From: Apiosordaria backusii
Taxonomy: Eukaryota; Ascomycota; Sordariomycetes; Sordariales; Lasiosphaeriaceae
Reading direction: 5' to 3'
Length of the DNA stretch: 64,000 bases
Assembly: GCA_030549205.1 (NCBI GenBank)
Contig: JAUKTV010000002.1
Location: 2,232,001 to 2,296,000 of the forward strand
Shown piece after piece: positions 44,082 through 56,339 of the stretch. Every line of letters begins with the position of its first letter. The stretch's first letter is position 1. The position numbers were made by a program, and so were the translations under genes. The notes below the pieces were generated by a model. That model did not search any database and was not told the origin of the DNA. It worked only from the letters and a program-made list of their open reading frames with translations.

Positions 44082-46421
44082 CTATTCAACGTAGAGTAGC
44101 AGCTTCTCATTTCGGCTAAGGGCGATGTCCAGATCGTTGTCGCTCATCAGTGGTGGCTTGTCGCCAGTGGCTTCGTCTTTGTATGATAGCTGAACCATCT
44201 CTCCGCCGGGAATCTTCAGTCTTTCGGTAATCCTGTCATACAAGGAGCGGAAGTTGATATCTTGCGGTACCTTGATGGCAATGATGTCTCCATTATAGCT
44301 GAGTTTGACCTTCATTTGAGCTCCGGGTTGCTGGATGCCTGGTGAGAGGGATGATTGCGATGGCTGCGACAGCGACGAGACCTGTCTGCTTACTGCTGGC
44401 TGAGCCCCTCCCATTTGTCGTCCCGGGGCAGAAAGCCCAGCGTAGCCAGTTCCATTTCCGTCGAGGTTTTGTCGGGATGATTGCCTTGATGCTCCGTCCG
44501 CGGGCGAGTCTGTTGATGATGGTTGAGATCCCCCAGATAACCGGTATTCCTCTCCTTGCGCTGTGGGATCGATCTCATAGTCTCCCTCCCGTGGCGCAAA
44601 GAACTGCTTCACCAGGTCACACTTCGAAATGTATGGTGGTTGGGCCAGCAAACTCTTGACGTATGCGTCCAGGTTGTGGCGTCTGCCTTCCGTGATGGCG
44701 TCGGTGACGTAATTAACGGGACCGGGCATGTACGGTAGGGTGCGCTGCTTCTTTCCGGTAGTACCAGCCTCCACAGGAAACTCGGTCAGAAGCGCAATTT
44801 GGAAATCGTAGAAATCTTCGTAGTATCGGGACAGCTCCCAGGTTCGACCATCCTCCAACTCGGCCTCAATGACGAACCAGTATTTCTCTTCGGCAAAGCA
44901 GTACCGAGGAATCTGGGCAGATACCGGGGCTGCGACTTCCGAACTCTGTCGGGCACCATATGGCTGCTGAACGGCGGCCTGCTGTGTGTTGTATGCTTGT
45001 TGGGGCTGAACTTGTGCTTGTTGCTGCGGCGGTGATTGCGGTTGCTGCTGTAAACACCGGAGTCAGTAAACCGAGAGTGACGGGAGAATTAGTGCAAATG
45101 TCACTTACAAAGTTCCCAGTCGGTACCTGGCTAGTCCGTCCATTCGGTTGCTGTTGGAGACTCATCCGCTCCATACCTTGTTCAATTGGCGCACCGCCAA
45201 CGTCAAACTTCCCAAGGGTGATGCTAGAGTTCTTGTAGTCGGCTGCCATTTTCTTCCACTCCTCCACCTTAGGGATACCGGCTCTGCGAACAGATTCCTG
45301 CGGGTTGGCTACGGGCGTGTTGCTTGCCATATCTCGGATCTCAACAAACGAGACGGGAATCAAGCCGGGCCCACCGAGTCTGCCAATTGGCTTTGCGACA
45401 AACCACTCGGGGTTTGACTGGGCAATCACGATGATGGCTTCCCCCGCCTTGGCCTCTAGCTCGTCTCCTCTTTCTGCCTGGAAGTCGTACATGACGACAC
45501 CATACACCATGGCTCCGGACTTTCCTGAGATTTTGGAGCTCCGCTGGCTGGCAGCGGGCGTCGCGGTCCCGACCGTGGATGCATCGCCGTATCCGGAATC
45601 ATTGTCTGGGCCCTTTGCAGAATTTGTAGAGCGAGCAGTATCGGGTTGGGACTGGCCACTATCGCGCTCGGTGCGTCCAAGAGCCTGGAAGAATGCAACG
45701 GGCACTAGGCCACGGGCGTCCGGAAGGGCGGGGTTGCAGGCCTCATACCAATCTTGGTCGTTCTCGCGCCCGATGACGTGGAAGAAGTCACCACGAGAAA
45801 AGCTCAACTCTTGGGGATTTTGGGCTTCATAGTCGTAGAGTGCTCGAATCACCTGAAGAGGGCACCGACGTCAGTGTTTGCCCAAGAGAGTTGAGAGGGG
45901 AGCACACCGAGGCCCACCGAGCGGACACCCAGGCAGGGTGACCGTTCAGTGTGCAGAATGTGCAACACAAGCAGGCAAAAGACGCACCTTTTTGGGAGGG
46001 ACAATAGCGACGGCTGATTTTGGAGCAATGCTGATGTGTGGCTTATTCTCCTTCTCCCCTTTGATGGACCTCCGTAAAGCCTTCAAAACGCGCATCGTGG
46101 TTAGCAGGCAGCCAGGAATGAGTACAGTACAAGAAGAGGGGTAGCAGAGCAAGAGCAAGAGCAAGAGCAAGAGCGTGCGAGAGGCATGCAGGGGAGATTT
46201 AAGGTATCAGGCCAAATGAGTCAAGTGAGTGATGGGGAAGTTCCATGAAATGCCAACGGCCAGAAATGAGGGGTTCAGCAAGGCCACCAGATAGATCAAG
46301 TGGTCAGAGATGGCAACTGGCGCCGGCGCTGGCGCCAGATTTGTGGTTGCCCGCATCCCCAGAGGCAGATGGCGCAGCGAAGTGGGAAGCGACGGGGAGA
46401 GGTGGAATGACGTACCTTCAT
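44082..46421 (-). CDS. bem1: Bem1 polarity scaffold (SH3-SH3-PX-PB1)
   Basis: Four exons: 46416..46421 (Met-Lys only), 45988..46080, 45109..45852, 44082..45047; 602 residues. The 6-nt first coding exon is supported by a GTACGT donor and by a GCTAAC branch before AAG|GCT, giving MKALRRSIKGEKENK. Without it, MRVLKAL would be read. Domains: SH3-1 ~34-91 (ALYDYEAQNPQELSF), SH3-2 ~145-203 (VMYDFQAERGDELEA), PX ~330-440 (YWFVIEAELEDGRTWELSRY), C-terminal PB1 (VKLSYNGDIIAIKVP). Bem1 tethers Cdc24, Cdc42 and PAK kinase at growth sites and also supports NADPH oxidase in filamentous fungi. Confidence 0.93.
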
Positions 46422-49400
46422 GGTTGGTGTCAGGCGCCCCCTCTCAAACTCTCACTTCAGGTATCGAGGAAGAAGAAAAATAGATGGCGAGAAGCGAGGA
46501 ATGGACAATCGATTCGGCCGATAGAGTCTGGGCTGTTGCGTTACGCCAGCGCAGCTGCTGTTCTTCGGGTGGTCCTGGATCAGTGTAACGAATCGAAATG
46601 CACCGTTTCGGTGTGGGATTTTTTCTGGGCTGAGTTGATTGCCTCCTCTTTTCTCTTTGGTAAACTGGAAACTGGCGAAAGCGCGTGGTATTGTTGGATA
46701 TGGGTTGTCCCGTGTCTGCGTCTGTCGGTCGGGGGTTTCGGTCGCTGACTCCTCCGAGAACGTTGGCCCTCCGCCTTTGTTTTGGACTCGCTCAAGACTA
46801 GTGTCCGCCCTTTGTTCAGCCACAGGGTCGATTCTGGTTTGTTTCTGTAAGTGTTCGTATTGGCTTGGTTGTCGCAACAGTGTGTGCTGTCACAATATGT
46901 TGGTGGGGAGAGGCAGCCTTGGAGGGCGGCGATGCGATGGGCACCAAGAAGGTCTTAAGAAGGGCAGGGCAGGAAATTGGGAGGGGGTGAAGCAGGGGCC
47001 AAGGCGCAGAGACGACGGAAAATGTTGGAAGGCTTGGAGAGGGGCTCGCAGGGCAGAGGGAAGGATTGCGCGGTCGGCTTGCGTGTGGGCTAAAATAAAA
47101 GGCAGCAAGGGTCCCCAGGTCCCCTCTACTTTCGAGATACAACAACCAAAAAATCCACCGGATCATACCGGCATTGGCGAAGGCCGCTCTACTGTAAAAA
47201 AAACTATATATAATTACTTATCGTGGAGTAGTGAACATGGTCTGCTTACTATGTGTTTCTGACATCTAGATTAACCTCCATTCCCCTCTGGAAACATCGA
47301 GGCAAACAGGGCAATCGGCCATGGCAACCGGCGACGGTGCCCTGAGCGCAAAAGGTTCCCGCCATCGACGGATCCACAGTGCGCAACTGCTTGTCCAGAC
47401 TTTTGGATCCCAGCTGGCCATTACCTTCACCACCAGACCAAAAGGCGCATGCACTGTAGATTCTCCCTTGCCTCACGTGCCTCCATCAGAGCACGTCATG
47501 GTGGGCAGCATGCAACATTCACTACTGAATTCTGGTGGCAGGTGTCGTGATGCAAAGACTGCATGGCAATTCATGCAGCGACAAGAGTTCAGACCCCTTT
47601 TTGAATATCTCATATCTGGTGCCTTGGCACAGCTTGTTCGGATGGCCAATTGTTGTATCAGAGCTTCCGTAAAGGGTCATTGGCCCGGTAGAGGCGCCTC
47701 GACCTTGGTCCAACGTTGTTCTCGCAGTCATGTTAGCGCCATTGAGTCGAATTGGCTTTGACGGAATCGCAGCGGTTGGCTCCAAGGTTCTGGGTCTCCC
47801 CAGCATCATATTAAAAACGGTGGGCCCGTCCTTGTCCGTCATCAACTCAATTGCGTGCCTTCACCATCCACACCATCCTCGCCGTCCGTGCTCCGGTCGT
47901 TCAACACATGCTGTGTAATCGGGTACCAGCATTCGATATCATCAGTCTCTTCAGCCCCCGTGCCCCCCACCTGGGTCCCAGGAGGGCGCCCGTTCTTCGA
48001 CGGTCGGCCATCATCGTTGCTGAAGCACTGCACCTGCATGAAGAAAGATTCCGTCGGCCATCCGTCAACGGGAGCGATCAGCCGCCCTACCCAGACTGTC
48101 GCAAGCCTGGCAAAGAAGACCATGATCTGATTTAACCTGGCTCTGCGCCCTACGACCGCAGCCTTCCGTCTTCGCTCCTGTTTCTCAAATCAGGATTTCC
48201 ACTCATGAGGATCCGAGTTGCACACGCAGGCAATGTCGGGCGAAATTCACAGCAAAAGTCTCGGCATGAAACTGGCCAGAGTAGCCAGCTTGTTTCGGAG
48301 GTCCATCCCTCACCAACGTCATCTCATCCTCATCCGCATCCCGTCATGTTTTTGTGTTGCGCTGCATATGCGCTCTTCGAGAAGCTCGCCCGCCCACGGC
48401 TTCCTGCAGCTCTGGGTCATTTTTCCCCTGGCTCTTGCAGCTCTATTCCAGCATCCAGTCCTGAAGAATTCATGTGCCAAGCTCAACCTATCGCTGTCTC
48501 GCACAATGTCACCCAATTATCTCGGTCTGGAACCAGTGGCGCTCATTCATCAGCTGTCGACGCGCGCGCATCACCCTACCTGTCCATTTGCTGACTCCCT
48601 TTTTTCTATTCCATGGCTCTTTATACCATCGTCAAAACCTTACCTAGTTCACTGCTCACATTCTCTGCTATCCTGACCTCGCTATGCTTGAGCCAAGGAT
48701 CTAGCATCTGGAGGGGCACGACCCCGCTCCCGTTCCTTGGGAACTCTGGCTGGGCATCCGCTCATGTGAAGCGGGGTGATGGAGAAATCCAACCCAGCGT
48801 CACCATTCCCACCATGGCGTTCATGCAAAGTCAAGATCAATGAGACGTCCATGTGGGGGTTCATCTCTTCAACTCAGATGCAGCCGTGACGGCAGATGTC
48901 AAAGCACATTCACTCATCCAAACTCTTCCTCGTATCCGTCCGTCCATGATATCGTCCAGAGGAGTCTCTGACATCAAGTGATGACCCCGCGGTGACGTTT
49001 GGCGGCACAGACTCGCCAACACAACGGTTCCCTGTCACAAGCCATTGACGACAACCACCCACCACTACCGGCATCATCATCTCTGCCATAGTATGTACGG
49101 ATGGCTGAGTAGCCTCCCAAAGACTGAACATTCTCGAAGAACCTTATTCCTCTTCTGATCCGCCAAGCAGGACGCTTCTGCCGCTGCTACGCATAAATCG
49201 ACCAAATTCCAACATTCCAAATACAGTTACCGATACTGCGTATGCTCCTCCTTCTCTCTCCCTCCATTCGCTGACCACCATCCATCCACCCGCCCCCAAT
49301 CCAACCCTCCCCTCGGATCCTGGCCGTCCCGATCCCCGAAAACACAGCACTTGAAACGTCTGAAACGGCGTTGCTTTTTTACCAAAAATGGGATTTTTGA

Positions 49401-50474
49401 GGTCTTTTTACTTGGAAGGGAAGAACAGAACGGCCAAAGTGATCACAGGTTCATGGAGAGAAGAGCCAAGCAAACCTTCACCAGAAAGAGCGCTTCGGAG
49501 ACCCTCTAATTCTCTTTCTGTCAGCAAAGCAAAGGTAATCCGTGTTTCTTTCTTTCGAAAACTTTTAACTCGAGAGACTCAGGGAAGCTTTCTGTCGATG
49601 ACATCTTGTTGAGGGTCCAAGCTGTCCTGACCTCAACGGCCTCCTGCTCTGGCCCGGATCCTCCGCGGCTTGTCGAGGATCCGGCAGTTGATGGTTGCAT
49701 ACACTCTACCTCGCGCTTGGCAAAACCCTCCTTTCACGCTCATATGTATTCTTCCCAATCCAAAATAGGGGCTAATTGCAGTTTGCCTGTTGAGAGAGTT
49801 TGGTAAGTCAGTAGCATCTATCCCCCCCTAACCCCTGCAAAGATCCCCCCTGAGACGAAGAAAAAGGGGCGGTTGACCACCAGTGAAGAAACATGAACAT
49901 CACTGTTAGGACTAACCCATTAGCTCATGAGTAACCCATACACCATGGCAAAAGCACGCGTCCCTCACGTTTATACTAGGTAATCCGTCAGTCTCCATGC
50001 ATGCTTCCCAAGTGGTGAGTGAGATCGGACTATGGTCAACCACCTTTCGCATCATGTGAACAAGACTTCTTGACTCTAGAGATATGAAGTAGTGTAGGTA
50101 GCAAACTGTACCATCCTAGCAATATCTTCATTCTTTGACGCTGGAATACTCCCCAACCGGGAGTCCCGCCCTCCGCAATTCGCTTCGCACCTTTGCAACC
50201 GCTAGTTATATATTCACAGCACGGCTTCATTGATCGATATTGTGTGACATAGTTATGTGACAAGATACTAGGGACCTACCCTTCAAGCCATCTCTCCGTA
50301 GGCTTTCGAGCAGTACTACTTCCATCTTTTCAGGCCATACTTGAAGTTCAGCATCCAAAAGCATATACATTTCTCACCATCACACACTACACCCACGCAA
50401 GCCATGCATCACGCTTGTCTTGGCAACATCTCCCTCCTTCACGCTAAAATATTTCCGAAAAGGGGTGCGCGTAG
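46422..50474. other. 4 kb intergenic region, no gene seen
   Basis: Long 5' flank of bem1 and beyond. Several frames of 90-210 codons exist on both strands (for example 46639-47262, 47321-47761) but none has a domain, consistent codon use or credible splice partners. Could hold long UTRs or non-coding transcripts. Confidence 0.5.
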
Positions 50475-50565
50475 CCCATGCGCCCAACCTGTGCGTCCAA
50501 CTTGTGCGTCTAACCTATGCGCCTAACCTGTGCGCCTAAACCATGAGTCTAACCCATGAGTCTAA
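50475..50565. repeat. 13-bp minisatellite, seven copies
   Basis: Seven head-to-tail units close to CCTGTGCGCCTAA. Differences between units are mainly C/T and G/A transitions (CCCATGCGCCCAA to CCCATGAGTCTAA). Confidence 0.88.
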
Positions 50566-51651
50566 TTGTTACGCCTTCTGCCGAAATTATCCCTCAGCAT
50601 CACCACATATACGCGCCGCACACAAGAAGGGAAGCATGGGGACAAGGTTGTCTTCGGGCGACTGAAGGACGGACGGTGGTCAGCAGTCGTTAACCGCCGC
50701 TGGGGACGTGGCTTCGTTGGTGTCAGAAGAAGGCCAGCAAGGCTCTGGCAAGGGCGACAAGAAGCGACAACAAGACTCAGGGTTCTTCATTAAACGGTGT
50801 TGAATTGTAATGGTACATCCCGCAACAGGACGACCTGGCCCAAAACTACCTCACTGTAACTATGCATATAGGTACACAATCACTCAACTCCAACTCCAAA
50901 CTCCTCGCCCAATGGGACCGGTAACCCCAGTCCAGATCGAACTTTTTCTATCCCCCAGAGATAACTGTAGATCAAAAGGCCAACCATGCCAAATATCTCT
51001 CCTCTCTTCGATGGGTATCACTGTGATGGAAATTCCCCGTAAAGAAACCAAAAATCCCCCGGACCAAAATTCCTCAACAGCACTGCCGTTGGGTCAGAGC
51101 TAACTAACTCCTTAACCAGTTTCTGCCCTTGCAAAAGCACAGCCCAAAACTCCAAGCGATGTCTATGATGTCTACTGAGCACGATCTGTGAAGCGAAGCC
51201 ACCCTAGTCGAAACTCATCTATCGTCATTATCGCCCTTGTTCCGCGGCACGGCCAGTAACAAAGCATTACCGATTTCGAGGCGCGAGTGAGATCCCTCGT
51301 GAAGCCACAAAGTCGTACAAGATGAAGACGATGGCGAAAGCTGGGAATCAAAGTCAGATGGAAAAGAAAACTACTTTTCGTGGCCGGAAACAAAACTTGG
51401 TGGCGTCAAGAGTCGAAAGTCTCTCCATCGACCTCGTGGAAACTTTGGCGGAAGGGTGGACGAGCTGCTTTTAAGGAGGTAGCGGAGTGAAAAGGAACGT
51501 CGGGTGTGCAAGTCCCTAATTCTCAGGACGGCGACGATGAAAGAATAATTACGACGTAAAATGAGGCGGAAGATGGGTGGCCTCCGACGAGAGGAAGGCG
51601 TGGCGGATGTGGATGTAAAAAACAAAGTAAAGAAAAGCACAATGAGGGCGA
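50566..51651. other. Intergenic, no gene seen
   Basis: 3' flank of thp3; no coding signal. Confidence 0.5.
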
Positions 51652-53340
51652 CTAAATTTGGCCTTTGATGTCGACGCGGGCAAAGGCTTTCGCTTTGTGG
51701 TTTTCAAATGTCTGGCCGGCCTTGCCAGTGAGGATGACGATGGTGCCGTCTTTCTCCTGGAGCAAATCTTGGCCGCCGTGGTCACTGACGAACTGAGCGG
51801 CTTCCAGGTCGGACTCAAAGTAGAGCTCCTCGGTAACAAAACGCAGTGGGACGTCAGGCTTGTATCTAATGCCAAGTTAGCAGTTGAGCCTTGACGTGAT
51901 GGGGAGAACGCAAACTTACGCCTTGCAAATGTTGCATAGGGCAGCAAGACGCTCCCGGCCAACAAACATATCCATGAGGTATGCCCCCATGTTAGGGGTC
52001 TCGTTGTACAGCTGGAAGAACCGATGATAGTTCCCCAGGGCCAGGGAGGATCGCACGTCCAAGGCGTGCTTAATCGCCTTGTCTTTCTTCTCTGTGGGGG
52101 TTAGATCTGCCAGAACACTATTCAGGTCTGTGCGGTTCGCTGTGTGAATAAAGTAAAGTATCCGATAGGCCTTGAACTCGTTGGCGTTGCCCTTCAAGCC
52201 CAACTTATACAGTGCCTTGAGCTGGGTCTGGCACTGATTATACTCACCGAGATCCCCCTTTTCCAAAGCAATACGGGCGTGTATTTCATACACCTCAACA
52301 GTGAAATCATCTCTCACGCGCTGCACAGTCAGATCCTGACGCATCGACTTGAACTGGTCGCAAATGTATGCGTAGTTTTGATCCTTCTTCCACTTCTTCT
52401 TCAACAGCTCCAGCGTGTTCTTCAACACCCGAGGAGGGCGAACATTCTCGGGTTTGGGGGGTGCAGTCAAACGCAGATAGTTCTTCTCAAGCTTCTCGCA
52501 TGTCCCCACAACGGGCCCGTCACCGGGGGGAGGGCTTGGCGAACGGTATGTCGATACGTAGCCCCCGTTGAAGCGTTTTTGGCGTTTCTCGTACTTGTTC
52601 AACTTACTCGTGTTATCAGCACTCTCCTCGGTGGCTTGGCGTTTATCCTTGGAAAAAGTGACGCGATCCTCCAGGCGGGCACCTTGGCCGGTCCTCCAGG
52701 GTGGGGTGATGCTGAGGTTGGCAACATCCTCCAAGTCAGCGGACTTCCTCTTCTTGGAGATGTGGGCTGGCGTGCTGGCGTACGGGTTTTGGACTTGAGC
52801 GGAATAAGCAATGGCTTTAGCACGGTCTTCACGCTCCTTCTTGATGATTTGTTGTGGCAGCAGCATAGTCTCCCACTTGATGGAATACAAGAGGTTGTCT
52901 TCGCTTGCTCGCATGATGGTTTCCTTGAGCTTGGCCTCCATTTCTTCTCTCGAGACTGTGGGATCCATGTTGGCGGGGAAAAATGAGCGCTGAACGTAAA
53001 AGCGGACGGAATCAGGCCATTCGACCTTCTTCCGGGGCTGTTCATCAGCTGCGGGAGGGGGAGCAGCGCTCGACTGATAATTAGTTGGGACAGGTGGAGG
53101 GGATTGGGCTGGGCCGTAGGGATGTGCGGTAGGGTAGGAGGGTTGTGGGGCGGAATAGGACTGGCCGAAAGTTTGTCGGACTTGGACTGGCGTAAAAGCA
53201 GGAGCTGTTGAGACAAGGTCAGCAGAAGTTCGATTTGTTTTCAGCATCAAAGGGTGCCACATACCTGGATAAGTTGCTGTGTAGACATTCGAGGGCGGAA
53301 CGCCCTGAGGCGGGGATGGGGTTGGCCACGTCGGCATCAT
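51652..53340 (-). CDS. thp3: Thp3/LENG8-like SAC3-GANP domain protein
   Basis: Three exons: 53265..53340, 51920..53204, 51652..51865; 524 residues. The first intron (60 nt; GTATGT, GCTGAC, CAACAG) is in frame and easily missed; the second uses GTAAGT. The N-terminus is Pro/Gln-rich and disordered; KKRKS and KYEKRQKRF are basic patches; from ~300 the SAC3/GANP (PCI-like) domain is seen: ICDQFKSMRQDLTVQRVRDD, TVEVYEIHARIALEKGD, EFKAYRILYFIHTANR, ALGNYHRFFQLYNETPNM. In yeast Thp3 works with Csn12 in transcription elongation and mRNA handling. Divergent from vps36. Confidence 0.92.
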
Positions 53341-53882
53341 GTTGTTGTTCTGCGCTCGCTTGCCTCTGGGGGAGGAAGAATCGAAGATAACTGTTCAGAG
53401 GGGTAAGTAGATTTCAAAAAGGACACAATCGGAGTGTTGATCAACGAGGCGGCGATGGCAGCAGATGTCGGCTGATGATGGCGGTGAGTGATGCGAAGTG
53501 TGCGAAGGGAGTTGGGGTTGGGCAATTCGGGAGAAGCGGAGAGGGCTGTGGTGCGGAAAAGTGGGCGGCGAGTCGCGTTAAGTGGCTGGTGCGCTTTAAC
53601 GAGTCTTTGTCGAGTCTCTTAGGGTGGTGATGAGTCAGCTGGGCTTTGCTGCAGAAGTTTGCAACAAAAGAGGCTTTCAGCTTGCCTATCGGGGTGGAGA
53701 GCCACAGAGCATCAATCGGATACGTGCTTATCACGTCTTGGAGCCTGCCCAGCTTTACGTCAACAGCCAAGATCCATCATGCAACGACATCTTGTCTCTG
53801 AGAACAACACATGGTGAATGACCACGGCACACACTGCGAATCTTCCCACAGACCCGGGGCCGTCTTCCCATGACTATGACGA
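53341..53882. promoter_or_regulatory. Divergent promoter thp3 / vps36
   Basis: 542 bp between two divergent conserved genes; no specific motif assigned. Confidence 0.45.
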
Positions 53883-55935
53883 ATGTTCTTAAAGCACATC
53901 GACTTGACAACCGCACTGCGGCCTTCGTACCTGCCCGATGAAGACCTGCTTTTCGTGCAAGACAATGTGGGGTTGTATGAGGGGTGAGTGCTGGGATCGT
54001 CGGCCTTCAACACCAACACCGCTGACCACTTTTACCTCTTAACTAGCAAGTTCAAACTCCCAAATCAACAAAATGGACAGGTCTACTTGACATCGCATCG
54101 GATATGCTATGTCGACAAAGCAGAGCCAAGAAAGTACTCGGTTGCGCTTGATCTGAAAGATGTGGAGCGTTATGAGTTCTACGTGAGTGCTGATGCTGGA
54201 TGGCCTTCATAAACTCACACTGACTTTTCCCTCCCAGGCTGGCTTCCTCAAGTCCTCTCCAAAAGTCACCTTGATTCCCAAGGCAATCAAGCGTTCGTCG
54301 CTTCAGCATCGCTCTCCAGCTCATGTTTCTGTCCCTTCCCGGAGTGGCAATTCCTCTCCAGCACATCGCCAAGATGGTGCCCTCCGAGTCTCGCCGGTTG
54401 AGCCAACACCTATGAGCACAGCAACCTGGGTCTGCACCATCTGCAGTTTTTCCAACCCTGTGCCTTCCAACTTTGATCCTACCACCGTCAATGCCCACAC
54501 TCCTTTGCCTCCCTGCTTGGCCTGTGGCATCAAGCCAACCCTAACCCACGTGTTGAAAGCGGCAATCAGCAACGCATCAACCCGACAGCCATCGAGTCCT
54601 GCGCTCCAGACGCCACTACCCGTTCGGCCTAAACAAATGTCTGGTTTGACATCATCTCAGTCCCCAGGCCTCACGACTCCACCCAAGAGTTCAGACCCGG
54701 ATGCCTCCTTCCATTGCCCCCGCTGCACCTTCGCCAACCACCCCTCCCTCCTGTCCTGCGAAATATGTGGCGCTCCCCTAATCTCAAATGACATCCCAGC
54801 CAACCTCACCCAAAGCTCTCGACCGGACACGGAATCCCCCGGCCCCTTTCTCAACTCCATCGCCCCGGCCCCGGCTGGCCTGGAGAACCCAGAGAACATC
54901 AAGCTATCCTTCCGCGGCGGCGGCGAAAAGATCTTTTACGAACGCCTCAAAGGCTGCATGATACAGCGGAAATGGCTCCTCCAGAACGCGCCCCCCATCC
55001 CCAAGTCTTCCCGTGCCGGCGAGGACAGCAACGGCGTTCATGGCGACCCTGGTGCTCCTGAACAAGAGAGACAACGGCCCAAGATCGGTGGCATCGCAGG
55101 CTTAGAGCGGCAAACTCAAGCCATGCGCAAGAACAACGAGATTGTCATTGGGAACGCCTTTGAGGACTTGGAGGCTCTCATGGCATCAGCAAAGGAGATT
55201 GTTGCGCTGGCGGAGAGATTTGCGAAGCAAGTCAAGGGGGCTTCTGGGGGCTCGTCGGCCAGTGAGAATGCGCTCTTGGCAGAATCGGCTAGTCAGCTTG
55301 GGTTAATTACTACTAAGGATATTGTTGGGAGTACGAGTGGGGGTGATTCGTTGTATTTAAGTGAGCTGGCGAGGACGCTGGCGGAGTTCCTCACTGATGA
55401 TAGGAGGGGGGTTCTGAAGAAGGCTGGGGGCGTTATATCTCTTGTGGATCTGTGGGCGATGTTCAACAGGGCGAGAGGGGGCGTGGAATTGGTCAGTCCG
55501 GCGGATTTTGAGAAGGCGGCGAACTTGTGGGAGAAGTTGGAGCTGCCGGTGAGGTTGAGGGTTTTTAAGAGCGGGGTGAAGGTTGTTCAAGGGAAGGATA
55601 GGACGGATGAGTCAACGGTTAGAGCGTTGCTGGCTTGGATGAAGGATTTGCATGAGTTTCCTCCAGAGAGGGAAGTGCCTTGGGATTGGCATGAGTTTGG
55701 GAGGGGGGTTACGGCGAGGGATGTGGCGGAGAGGTTTGGCTGGAGTATAGGGGTTGCGGAGGAGGAGCTGGAGATGGCGGAGGAGAGGGGGGTGTTGTGT
55801 CGGGAGGAGGGGATTGAGGGGTTGAAGTTTTGGGAGAATTTTATTGATACGGGAGAGGGAAAGGGGTATAAGGATAAGGCGACGATTGAGCAGGAGATTC
55901 TTTACAGGGCTTTGAAGGAGAGTGGCTTCATTTGA
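53883..55935 (+). CDS. vps36: Vps36, ESCRT-II subunit
   Basis: Three exons: 53883..53983, 54047..54182, 54238..55935; 644 residues. Exon 1 is MFLKHIDLTTALRPSYL...VGLYEG. A GLUE domain spans the joints (YLTSHRICYVD, YEFY|AGFLKSSPKVTL). Two NZF-type zinc fingers sit within it: WVCTICSFSNP...CLACG and FHCPRCTFANHPSLLSCEICG. The C-terminal winged helices are present (LSELARTLAEFLTDD, GGVISLVDLWAMFNRARG). Function: sorting of ubiquitinated membrane proteins at endosomes. Codons change from C-rich (54.3-55.0 kb) to strongly G-rich (55.3-55.9 kb) along the gene. Confidence 0.95.
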
Positions 55936-56339
55936 GTGGTGATGTTGGGGTTTGTAGAAAGTAGATAGATGGCTTCAATGCCTGCACATTCAAGATATAA
56001 GAAGTTGAGATTTGGTGCCGACCGACCCTGAATATGTCTGTATCCATTTATGCCCAACAGACAGTTAACCCGTCCGTTCTATAAGTACTGTCTATGAAGA
56101 AGGGCAATGTTGCCGTCTAATAATGATGACCCTATCCATCCCATGTGGTATCAACGCCCCAAATGCCTGTCCAAAACAAAACCAAATCTTGTACAGAGAA
56201 ATAAAAGCCAACTTTGTCAAACGCCAGTGTTTGTGGTCATGGCACATTAGTTGCAAACAAACAAAGAAAAACCCACAACTTTTTTTTCCCCCAATCCCAC
56301 GCGCGCTCTTATTCTCCTTCTTCATACCCCGAAGCAAGC
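55936..56339. other. Convergent intergenic region
   Basis: Between the vps36 and membrane-protein stops; no gene seen. Confidence 0.5.

Noticed and set aside
46639..47761. Frames of ~150-207 codons in the bem1 upstream gap
   Set aside because: No domain, no codon consistency and no intron signals. A tRNA-like A-box at 47620 has no B-box, so no tRNA was called.
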